In this document: positions 1 through 5,456 of the stretch, piece after piece
Layout: each line of letters starts with the position of its first letter
How positions within the stretch are numbered: the first letter of the stretch is position 1
Assembly (NCBI GenBank): GCA_031265595.1
Contig: JAISCM010000235.1
Location: forward strand, 1-5,456
Length of the DNA stretch: 5,456 bases
Direction: 5' to 3'
From: Tannerellaceae bacterium
Lineage (GTDB): Bacteria; Bacteroidota; Bacteroidia; Bacteroidales; Tannerellaceae
Notes under the pieces: model-generated
Told to the model about the DNA's origin: nothing
The model's input: the letters and a program-made list of their open reading frames with translations, nothing else
The model's database searches: none
Program-made: the position numbers and the translations under genes

Positions 1-3000
1 CGCGGGGCAAATGTGCGCGGAGTAGCCGGTTCGTATTGGCCAAAGTAGCCTAACATGACGTCACGCTGATTCTGTATCATTTCGCGTTGGTTCTCTATCA
101 ATTGTTTCAAACTATCTAAGTATTCCAACATTATTTTGTCGGGGTTTGTACTGGTGCTGAATATTTCTTTTCCCATATTTGTACTGAATATTTTTGTTAT
201 TGGATATATTTCTCCCGACAGCATCTTTCTGTCCGAGGGAATTGCATTTTGTCCATTAATGAACCATACGGTAGCTTTTTTCTTATACTGTTCGATGTTG
301 TCTATATCAATCGTTGTAACCTTGCGGCCTTCAAACAACTTTTCGATGTTAAATTCTTTTCCTGTTGATACGTACTGGCCGAGCGCTTTTAATAAATAGG
401 TGATCCCTTCGCTGCCTTTATTTTCGGTTTGTATCGCGATAATATCATCACCCAGCGTATGTTGGGCAAGGCCTGTTAATACTCTTCCCGGGCCTGTTTC
501 CACAAAGATACGGGCGCCTGCGTTATACATATTCTCTAATTGTTTGGAGAATAATACGGGTTTTACCAGATGTTCCGCCAGCCGTTCTTTTATCTCCTCC
601 GCCGTTGCCGGGTATACTTCCGCCGTTGTGTTAGACCATACGGGGATGATGGGTTCATTGAAGGAAATACGCTGCAACACCTGGGCGTATAATCCGTTAG
701 ACCTGGCCAATAACGGACTATGGAAGGCGCATGCTACATTTATTTCTTTACAGGCGATACCCTTTTCCGTTACTTTCTGTATAAACCCGCTTATGCCGGG
801 GGAGGTTCCTGCCAATACAGTCTGTTTGGGCGAATTGTAATTAACGGCCCATACTTCTGTTTCGCCGGCAAGCAGCTCTCGTAGTTCCTCTCCGGTGACA
901 TTACTGATCGCCGCCATTTTGCCCGGGTCGTCTTCTATGGCGTTCAGGATGGCTTGCGCTCGCTCACGGCTCAGCGAAACTAAACTTTCCGGAGCGAAAG
1001 CGCCGGCAAAACACAAAGCGGCCACTTCTCCGTAGCTATGCCCGGCCACCATATCCGGCTTTATTCCCAATGAATACAGGTATTCGGCAATGGCAAAGTC
1101 TACTATCCCTAAAAGTGGTTGCGCATTACGGGTATCGGTAATCGTTGTTTGTTGTTTTTCCTTTTCTTCTTCACCGAATGCCGTATCAGGGAAAATAATA
1201 TCTTCATATAGTGGATTCTCTTTCAGCAGACGGCGCATTGACGGGATAGCCGTAAATAAGTCTGACGCCATATAGACGCGCTGGCTACCCTGGCCGGAGA
1301 ATAAAAAGGCAACCTGCCCTTCTTTCGCCTCCCGGTAGAATATATTCAGGTCGCGCTTATCGTCTGCGGCAATGGCTATTTTCTTTAAAAGCTCTTCTAC
1401 GCTGCCGGCTACTATTGATATCTGGATGGTCTCTTTGCTGTATACAGCCAGCGTGTAGGCTATCTCTTTCAGGGCAATGCTGTTGTTCAGCGTCAGTAGG
1501 TCCGCTATTTTCTGCATTTGCTGTTTGGCCTCGCTCATGGTTTCTCCCCTGAATACGCATAGTTCCGACGGCCATATTTCTAATGGCGGCTTCTCATTCG
1601 CTTTATTTCCGGGATAGTTTTCAATGACGACGTGGAAGTTAGTGCCTCCAAAACCAAAGGCGCTTACTCCGGCAATTCGCTTTTCTTCTTTCCATACCAC
1701 CGGGTTGGCATTAAATACGAATGGGTTTGTTTTTTCATTATAATAGCCATTCGGCTGGTTCAGATGTAAGATCGGTGGAATGATCCCTTGCTGTACGGCC
1801 AGGGTTGCTTTGATTAAAGCGGCCATACCGGCGGCACATTTGGTATGTCCGATCTGGGTCTTGACAGAGCCTAAATAGGTTTGTTTATTGAGGGCCCCTG
1901 TGTCTAAGAATATATCGGTAAGGGCGGATAGTTCCGTTTTGTCGCCCACAACGGTTCCCGTGCCATGCGCTTCTATAAACCCTGCCTGAGAGGGTACGAT
2001 GCCGGCGCGCCGGTAAGCTCTTGCCAAGGCATTGACCTGCCCTTTATGGTTGGGGGCGGTTAGTCCGAGGCTTCGTCCGTCGCTGCTTCCTTCCACCGCT
2101 TTGATCACGGCGTATATCTTATTGCCGTCCCGTTCGGCGTCCTGGAGCCTTTTTAATACAACTACTCCGATGCCTTCGCCTAATACGATCCCGTCGGCTT
2201 CGTTGGAGAAAGAGGCGGGGCGTCCTTTTTTCGATAGGGCGTAGGTGGAAGAAAACATCAGGAAGTCATTGATCCCGTTATGGAAGTCGGCGCCGCCTGC
2301 GATGACCATATCGGATCGATTGGATACAAGCTCCTGGCAGGCAACGTCCATGGCTGCCAATGAGGAAGCGCAGGCTGCGTCTACGGTATAATTGCGTCCG
2401 CCCAGATTCAGGCGGTTGGCAATACGTCCGGCAATCACGTTAGACAGCACGCCGGGGAATGAATCCTCCGTTAGCTTAGGCAAGGCTTCGTCTATCCCGG
2501 CGGGTAAATAGCCAAACAATTGCATAAGCCCAGACCGGATACCATACGTACTTGCCAGGTCGGTAGCGCCTTCTGCTCCGAAGAAAACAGAGGTGTTCTC
2601 CAGGTCTACGGCCGATAAGTCGGTATATCCGGCGTCTTCCAATGCACGCTTGGCCACATAAAGGCTCAGCAACTGAACCGGCTCTATGGATGATAGCGAT
2701 TGCGGCGTAATGCCAAACTCCAACGGGTCGAAATCGATGGTGGGAATAAACCCTCCCCATTTGGAGGCAGAGTAGTCGGTATCCCGCACATCCGGTTTAT
2801 AGAATATCTCTTTATTCCACCGGGTATCGGGTACTTCCGTTATCGTATCTTTGCCGATGAAAAGGTTTTTCCAATATTCATTTTTGTTCTTTGCGTCGGG
2901 GAAGATACATTCCATCCCCACAATGGCAATATCCATGGGAGACGAATGGTAATCAGGGATATCAATATCGTTAAGTTGACGGATCAGCAGGTTATTGTCT

Positions 3001-4877
3001 ACCGCAACCTGCCGGTGAAGCGTCTTTATAGAGATGGTCTTTTGAATCAGGCTTGTCGCTTCGCCGGTCATATAAAGCCCTTTTTTGATCTGCTCTTTAC
3101 CGGATAGCTTTATCAGCTCGCCGTTTTTCCGTTCCACTCCTTTCGCAGCAATACGTGAACGGCCCAGGTTCAGCCCTTCCAGCTTTATCCAGGCTTCCTT
3201 GGCGTCCATACCTCCTGAAAGCATTTTTTGCTTTTCCTGTAAGAAAGACGCTGCATAGGGAGTGGCTATGGCGCGGGTTTCTTGTCCCAAAGCCGTTTCC
3301 AGCAAGATCGTTTCCGTTTTTTCAATAAGTTGTTTCTGGTATTCGCTTTGGATAGCGCCGGATGCAACCGCTTCTTCTGTGTAGAGATAGGAAGTACCCA
3401 TCTGAATCCCTATTTTGATTCCTTTGGCCGCCATAGTGGCCGCCATAATACTCACGAAGGCAGACGAAAGGCTATCGTGTATCCCTCCGGCGAATAAAAC
3501 GCTGATGGCTGATTTATTGTCTTCTTTCAGCAAGCGGTTTATCTGTTTCTCCCAAAGTACCAGGCTCATCACAGGGCCGACATGCCCTCCGCTTTCGCGG
3601 CCTTCAAAGATGAAATGCCTGGCGCCTTCTTTCAGAAACATATCCAAAAGGCTTACCGACGGTACATGTAAGAGAACCTTTATGCCTTCCTTCTCAAAAG
3701 GAGTGGCCAAATCCGGGCGGGCGCCGGCGATAAGTACCACTTTAGGCTTCGTTTCAAGGATGTACTTTGTTTGTTCTTCCAGCATCTGGGGCGAAGTAAA
3801 GCCCAGTATTCCCACTCCCCAGGGCTTATCTCCCAATAACGCTGCTGTTTCTTTCAGGAGATTCCGGCAAGGCTCTCCCGCCATCATACTTAATGCCAGG
3901 AAAGGCATAGCGCCTTCGTTGGCTACATCCTGCACAAATTGCGGCGTATCGCTGATGCGGGCCATCGGCCCTTGAACGATGGGATATTTTATATGTAAAT
4001 CTTTAGCAAATTCACTGTTCTCACCAATGACAGCGAATGATTTAGCCTGGTGAAGATGTCCGTAAGCAGCCTCCCGGATGGCAGATACCAGGTTTTTAAG
4101 ATTTCTGTATTGGGTAAGGTAGTCAACGGACAAGGTAATATCCTGCCCCATGGGGATGTAATTCTCAGAGAGGTCGTATCCTCCCAGATATGGATATAAA
4201 TCAGTTACTTTAGGGACGGCGGGGAGCTTAGGCGAGTTTGTTCTGCGCAACACCCTGAAACCGTCGATCACAACCGTTTCGTTCCCGTTCAGTTTTTTAC
4301 AAACCTGTTTAAGTTCTGCCGGAGCGCTACATTCGGGGAAAACGGCCACTTGCGAATCAAGCACAACCCCCTGGGCCCCCAATGCAAAGAAAGCGGCGGA
4401 TGTATGTACGCCGGCGCCTCCCTGAACATACAGTCTGACGCCATTCTTTTTGCATAGGCCGATTACTTTCTGAAAAAGGATGAAGGAAGACTCCCGGGCT
4501 ACTTTCCCGGCGCCTTCATTGCCTTTGATGATAATCGAAGAAGCGCCATGGCTGATCAGCGTCGAGACGTCGTCCGGCGAATACGCCTGGTGTAGAAGTT
4601 CAACACCTTTACCCACCGGCATCCGGCTACCGGCGGGTAAAATAACTTTGGTCACATTCTGTGGTAGCTCCAGACCTTCCGTTCCGGGAGAAATATAAAC
4701 GCCGAAAGGTTGATCTGTTCTTTCCGATAATTCTTTTAAAGCATTATCAGACACTTTTTTTGATTGGTTTAAATGCAATACCGGGAACGCGCCTGCTTCA
4801 ATTGTTTTCAAAGCCAGCTTTACGTCTGGTATCTCAAAAGGAGAAAACACCAATACCTCTTTTTTCCAAGATTCCAT
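1..4877 (-). CDS. Giant PUFA/hglE-type iterative polyketide synthase, 3' truncated by window (NMO-like x2, KS, AT)
   Basis: The minus-strand frame is open from the ATG at 4877-4875 to the left edge: 1625 complete codons, no internal stop and no frameshift seen. The start is well fixed because an in-frame TAA lies at 4901-4899 and no other ATG, GTG or TTG falls between. The ATG is preceded by AATAAAAGAG, with no strong Shine-Dalgarno. Domain order by residue: degenerate NMO-like barrel (about 7-210), NMO-like FMN barrel (about 296-510), helical linker with a GLYMTGEA-LIQ motif (about 540-640), KS (647-1086), AT (1187-1480), post-AT linker and helix (1500-1613), then a Pro/Thr/Ala stretch at the edge. 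KS and linker motifs (DAACASS, FGITPQSLSSIEP, TVWFINGQ, QREMIQNQRDVMLGYFG) resemble PfaA/HglE-like synthases more than modular antibiotic PKSs. Expected role (inference): cytosolic synthesis of a long-chain lipid or polyketide from malonyl-CoA. ACP repeats should follow beyond the edge, so the product and full length are unknown. Confidence 0.95.
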   Translation of the reverse strand, partial: MESWKKEVLVFSPFEIPDVKLALKTIEAGAFPVLHLNQSKKVSDNALKELSERTDQPFGVYISPGTEGLELPQNVTKVILPAGSRMPVGKGVELLHQAYSPDDVSTLISHGASSIIIKGNEGAGKVARESSFILFQKVIGLCKKNGVRLYVQGGAGVHTSAAFFALGAQGVVLDSQVAVFPECSAPAELKQVCKKLNGNETVVIDGFRVLRRTNSPKLPAVPKVTDLYPYLGGYDLSENYIPMGQDITLSVDYLTQYRNLKNLVSAIREAAYGHLHQAKSFAVIGENSEFAKDLHIKYPIVQGPMARISDTPQFVQDVANEGAMPFLALSMMAGEPCRNLLKETAALLGDKPWGVGILGFTSPQMLEEQTKYILETKPKVVLIAGARPDLATPFEKEGIKVLLHVPSVSLLDMFLKEGARHFIFEGRESGGHVGPVMSLVLWEKQINRLLKEDNKSAISVLFAGGIHDSLSSAFVSIMAATMAAKGIKIGIQMGTSYLYTEEAVASGAIQSEYQKQLIEKTETILLETALGQETRAIATPYAASFLQEKQKMLSGGMDAKEAWIKLEGLNLGRSRIAAKGVERKNGELIKLSGKEQIKKGLYMTGEATSLIQKTISIKTLHRQVAVDNNLLIRQLNDIDIPDYHSSPMDIAIVGMECIFPDAKNKNEYWKNLFIGKDTITEVPDTRWNKEIFYKPDVRDTDYSASKWGGFIPTIDFDPLEFGITPQSLSSIEPVQLLSLYVAKRALEDAGYTDLSAVDLENTSVFFGAEGATDLASTYGIRSGLMQLFGYLPAGIDEALPKLTEDSFPGVLSNVIAGRIANRLNLGGRNYTVDAACASSLAAMDVACQELVSNRSDMVIAGGADFHNGINDFLMFSSTYALSKKGRPASFSNEADGIVLGEGIGVVVLKRLQDAERDGNKIYAVIKAVEGSSDGRSLGLTAPNHKGQVNALARAYRRAGIVPSQAGFIEAHGTGTVVGDKTELSALTDIFLDTGALNKQTYLGSVKTQIGHTKCAAGMAALIKATLAVQQGIIPPILHLNQPNGYYNEKTNPFVFNANPVVWKEEKRIAGVSAFGFGGTNFHVVIENYPGNKANEKPPLEIWPSELCVFRGETMSEAKQQMQKIADLLTLNNSIALKEIAYTLAVYSKETIQISIVAGSVEELLKKIAIAADDKRDLNIFYREAKEGQVAFLFSGQGSQRVYMASDLFTAIPSMRRLLKENPLYEDIIFPDTAFGEEEKEKQQTTITDTRNAQPLLGIVDFAIAEYLYSLGIKPDMVAGHSYGEVAALCFAGAFAPESLVSLSRERAQAILNAIEDDPGKMAAISNVTGEELRELLAGETEVWAVNYNSPKQTVLAGTSPGISGFIQKVTEKGIACKEINVACAFHSPLLARSNGLYAQVLQRISFNEPIIPVWSNTTAEVYPATAEEIKERLAEHLVKPVLFSKQLENMYNAGARIFVETGPGRVLTGLAQHTLGDDIIAIQTENKGSEGITYLLKALGQYVSTGKEFNIEKLFEGRKVTTIDIDNIEQYKKKATVWFINGQNAIPSDRKMLSGEIYPITKIFSTNMGKEIFSTSTNPDKIMLEYLDSLKQLIENQREMIQNQRDVMLGYFGQYEPATPRTFAP
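39..140 (-). other. Post-AT helix leading to the ACP region (residues ~1580-1613)
   Basis: A Gln/Asn-rich amphipathic helix is readable here: MLEYLDSLKQLIENQREM and then IQNQRDVMLGYFGQYEP. It passes directly into a Pro/Thr/Ala-containing stretch (EPATPRTFAP) at the window edge. PUFA- and hglE-type synthases carry a similar helix ending in VM-x-x-YL between the AT and a flexible Pro/Ala-rich linker in front of tandem ACPs. The preceding part, with FNIEKLFEGRKV and TVWFINGQNAIP (1510-1547), also matches the post-AT linker of these proteins (a TTWLVNGG-like element). It therefore predicts ACP repeats just outside the window, but none can be seen here. Confidence 0.6.
438..1319 (-). other. Domain: acyltransferase, probably malonyl-specific (residues ~1187-1480)
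   Basis: The domain starts at QVAFLFSGQGSQ (1188-1199), the oxyanion-hole motif. The nucleophile Ser1281 sits in AGHSYGE (codon 1035-1037). SRERAQA (1303-1309) provides the arginine expected to hold the malonyl carboxylate (Arg1306). CAFHSPLL (1383-1390) contains the catalytic His1386; the AFHS form with Phe is the classical malonyl-type signature, whereas methylmalonyl-specific ATs usually have a -ASH version. The domain ends around FVETGPGRVLTGL (1458-1470). It should load malonyl groups onto the ACPs expected past the left edge. Malonyl specificity is a motif-based inference. About 100 residues of KS-AT linker (1087-1186) precede it. Confidence 0.9.
1620..2939 (-). other. Domain: ketosynthase, PUFA/hglE-like clade (residues 647-1086)
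   Basis: The domain opens with MDIAIVGMECIFPDA and closes with SAFGFGGTNFHVVIE, the usual limits of a beta-ketoacyl synthase. The nucleophile is Cys836 in VDAACASS (codon 2370-2372). The two catalytic histidines are His971 in EAHGTGT (1965-1967) and His1011 in KTQIGHT (1845-1847), so decarboxylative condensation should be intact. Features that separate it from modular PKS ketosynthases are DAACASS in place of DTACSSS, FGITPQSLSSIEPVQ where those enzymes carry a (M/I)DPQ-R motif, and TEDSFPG followed by AGRIANRLNLGG just before the active site. From memory of the families, these occur in PfaA-like, HglE-like and related iterative lipid synthases. Placement between the PfaA and HglE groups would need a tree. 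Confidence 0.92.
3348..3992 (-). other. Domain: NMO/PfaD-like FMN-dependent barrel, putative enoyl reductase (residues ~296-510)
   Basis: Family hallmarks can be seen in order: YPIVQGPM (298-305) with ARISD after it (the substrate/flavin strand 1 motif), NEGAMPFLAL, PWGVGILGF, KVVLIAGARPD, GIKVLLHV, the signature GRESGGHVGP (426-435) with the expected catalytic His432 (codon 3582-3584), FAGGI (462-466) and GIQMGTSYLYTEEA (490-503), the usual phosphate-binding loop followed by the acidic pair. This matches the NMO-like domains associated with polyketide synthases and the PfaD reductase of bacterial PUFA synthases, where the domain reduces enoyl-ACP using a reduced flavin. It is followed by the PKS-associated extension GLYMTGEATSLIQKTISIK (601-619) and LH. 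Enoyl reduction is inferred by homology. All the diagnostic residues I can check are present. Confidence 0.85.
4248..4859 (-). other. Domain: degenerate NMO/2-nitropropane dioxygenase-like barrel (residues ~7-210)
   Basis: This segment reads as a copy of the barrel that follows it. Matching blocks include VLVFSPFEIPDVKLALKTIE with EAGAFPVLHL (compare the YPIVQGPM and NEGAMPFLAL blocks of copy 2), QPFGVYISPG (KPWGVGILGF), SHGASSIIIKGNEGAGKV (KEGARHFIFEGRESGGHV) and YVQGGAGVHTSAAFFALGAQ (the LFAGGIHDSLSSAF block). In NMO-family enzymes the E-x-GGH-x-G loop carries the active-site histidine near FMN. Here the loop is E121-G-A-G-K125, so lysine replaces the histidine while the later GGAG phosphate-type loop remains. 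I infer a catalytically altered or structural pseudo-barrel. It could instead still bind a flavin or an acyl chain. The domain family is fairly clear; its inactivity is a prediction. Confidence 0.7.
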
Positions 4878-4969
4878 CTCTTTTATTGGGTTAAATTTTT
4901 ATCTTTATCTTAATGTGTTAGTCTATCAAATCATCCGCATGTATAAGCTCAGCAAATTAGGTTAAGTCT

Positions 4970-4990
4970 GCATAACATGCTATGTACATA
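4970..4990. promoter_or_regulatory. Cluster of short palindromes, possible operator
   Basis: GCATAACATGC (4970-4980) is an inverted repeat with 4-bp arms and a 3-bp centre. It abuts TATGTACATA (4981-4990), a perfect 10-bp palindrome, and CATA-ACATGC-TATG (4971-4984) bridges the two. The cluster lies 93-113 bases upstream of the synthase ATG, downstream of the candidate -7 element, where a repressor site or leader RNA structure would be plausible. No regulator is encoded in the window and I do not recognise the site, so function is unproven. Confidence 0.3.
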
Positions 4991-5069
4991 AGTTTCGTTT
5001 CATACAATAAGTTCGTTTTATTCATTTAACAAAATTGAGCGCGAAGTTAGCTTTTTCTTTGTATTAATG

Positions 5070-5077
5070 CAAATATA
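5070..5077 (-). promoter_or_regulatory. Candidate Bacteroidota -7 promoter element TATATTTG
   Basis: On the minus strand this reads TATATTTG, an exact match to the TAnnTTTG -7 box of the primary sigma factor of Bacteroidota. It is the only exact match I found on that strand between 4878 and 5456. A start site a few bases downstream would give a leader of roughly 185 nt before the ATG at 4877. No good TTG/TTTG -33 box lies at the usual distance (around 5096-5100), and an AT-rich stretch can match this short motif by chance, so the call is weak. Confidence 0.35.
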
Positions 5078-5326
5078 TTAAAAGCAGGAATATCGCAGAA
5101 TACCGGACGAAAAGAAACGCCTCGCGTCGATATTCTATTTTGAAATGTCCGTTTTTAATAAAACAGTCTCGAATCAATGTATAAGTAGATTTCATTAAAT
5201 ACCATAAAGTGATATAATACCATACCGGCAACATTTTCATATTTATCTTATCAAATGTCCGAATAAAGAAAAAGCGAGCCCAATCAAAACAGGAGCCCAG
5301 CATACAAGATATACTCACATTTTTCG

Positions 5327-5352
5327 TTTTACTAAAAAATATTTTACTAAAA
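5327..5352. repeat. Two copies of the AT-rich dyad TTTTACTAAAA, 15 bp apart
   Basis: TTTTACTAAAA occurs at 5327-5337 and again at 5342-5352. Each copy is an inverted repeat (TTTTA-c-TAAAA), and the starts are 15 bp apart. Iterated dyads can be protein-binding sites, but in AT-rich DNA this may be low-complexity sequence. No gene start is adjacent inside the window. Confidence 0.4.
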
Positions 5353-5377
5353 GATTATGTTTTATTAACGATTATTT

Positions 5378-5456
5378 CCCGCAAGTCGTTGACCTACGCA
5401 CCTCCCCGCAGGTCGATGGCCTACGGAACTTCCTCCCCCGCAGGTCGATGACCTAC
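5378..5456. repeat. Three-copy GC-rich hairpin repeat (REP-like), running off the right edge
   Basis: The 20-base core CCCGCAGGTCGATGACCTAC occurs at 5437-5456, with variant copies at 5405-5424 (GATGG in place of GATGA) and 5378-5397 (CAAGTCGTTGA in place of CAGGTCGATGA). Spacers are 7 and 12 bases and share CCTC/CTCC-type sequence. Each core is an imperfect dyad, GCAGGTC-GAT-GACCTAC, able to fold into a 7-bp stem with a 3-base loop. Read on the minus strand, the outer C/A mismatch becomes a U-G wobble, and the copy-1 change also keeps pairing through G-U; copy 2 has one real mismatch. The copies are GC-rich within an AT-rich region, which suggests a repetitive extragenic palindrome-type element or a transcription-terminating structure at an intergenic boundary. 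The array may continue beyond the window. Confidence 0.75.

Larger units (their letters stand above)
4878..5377. other. AT-rich upstream region with no convincing gene
   Basis: Between the synthase start and the repeat cluster the sequence drops to about 32% G+C (hand count over 4921-5340), against visibly higher G+C in the coding region. No frame on either strand shows a recognisable protein. The longest is a minus-strand frame at 5064-5318 that needs a GTG start and gives an aromatic-rich 84-residue product I cannot relate to anything. No tRNA- or rRNA-like sequence was found. The stretch probably contains the promoter and a long 5' leader for the synthase. The candidate elements are listed separately. 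Confidence 0.7.

Noticed and set aside
136..840. Plus-strand open frames of 87 and 146 codons at 136-399 and 400-840
   Set aside because: They lie antisense to the AT and post-AT region of the synthase, whose minus-strand frame has clear motifs; their translations show no domain character.
1090..2244. Plus-strand frames at 1090-1275 and 2032-2244, and a minus-strand frame at 1357-1575
   Set aside because: All fall inside the KS-AT coding sequence in other frames. The 1357-1575 product is rich in Arg, Gln and His, as expected of an off-frame reading.
2476..2760. Minus-strand 94-codon frame inside the KS
   Set aside because: It is the same strand as the synthase but another frame, and no break in the synthase frame would call for it.
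2700..3975. Plus-strand open frames at 2700-3107, 3282-3497 and 3415-3975 (up to 186 codons)
   Set aside because: They are antisense to the KS start, linker and second NMO-like barrel. They overlap each other and have no recognisable motif.
1..4877. A frameshift or split into separate NMO and KS-AT genes
   Set aside because: I read all 1625 codons in one frame without a stop. The linker between the NMO-like and KS regions (about 540-640) contains family-like motifs, which supports a true fusion.
4480..4894. Plus-strand frames at 4480-4698 and 4661-4894
   Set aside because: They are antisense to the first NMO-like barrel and the gene start, overlap each other, and have no motif.
5064..5318. 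Minus-strand 84-codon frame upstream of the synthase
   Set aside because: It needs a GTG start, is AT-driven and aromatic-rich with no recognisable motif, and covers the candidate promoter. A small membrane protein cannot be fully excluded, but there is no positive support.
5378..5456. CRISPR array
   Set aside because: Repeat units are about 20 bases with spacers of only 7 and 12 bases that resemble each other, so spacing and spacer diversity do not fit a CRISPR.

Overview
The window is dominated by one very large, incomplete gene on the minus strand. It begins at an ATG at 4877 and stays open for 1625 codons until it runs off the left edge. Reading it through gives a multidomain, PUFA/heterocyst-glycolipid-type iterative polyketide (fatty acid) synthase. 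From the N-terminus it has a degenerate nitronate-monooxygenase (NMO/2-nitropropane dioxygenase)-like barrel, an intact NMO-like FMN barrel (presumably the enoyl-reducing module), a ketosynthase (KS) with a complete Cys-His-His triad, a malonyl-type acyltransferase (AT), and the post-AT helix that normally leads into acyl-carrier-protein (ACP) repeats. The ACPs, any ketoreductase or dehydratase, and the 3' end of the gene lie beyond position 1.

Layout: 3-4877 (minus) is the synthase. 4878 to about 5377 is AT-rich DNA (about 32% G+C by hand count over 4921-5340) in which I find no convincing gene. It holds a candidate Bacteroidota-type -7 promoter element (5070-5077), a perfect 10-bp palindrome beside other short dyads (4970-4990), and an iterated AT-rich dyad (5327-5352). 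5378-5456 holds three copies of a GC-rich hairpin-forming repeat, the last reaching the right edge. All open frames on the plus strand within 1-4877, and the shorter minus-strand ones in other frames, are shadows of the synthase.

Organism: the protein's sequence style, the absence of a clear Shine-Dalgarno before the ATG, the sharp drop in G+C outside the gene and a TATATTTG element together suggest a Bacteroidota member, perhaps a Bacteroides/Parabacteroides-like bacterium. This is an inference and not a taxonomic assignment.

How the parts would work together: the AT loads malonyl units onto ACPs expected downstream, the KS condenses them, and the second NMO-like barrel may reduce enoyl intermediates, as the stand-alone PfaD protein does in PUFA synthases. 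Having this reductase at the N-terminus of the KS-AT polypeptide, preceded by a second barrel that has lost its key histidine, is the most notable feature here. The product cannot be deduced from this window.
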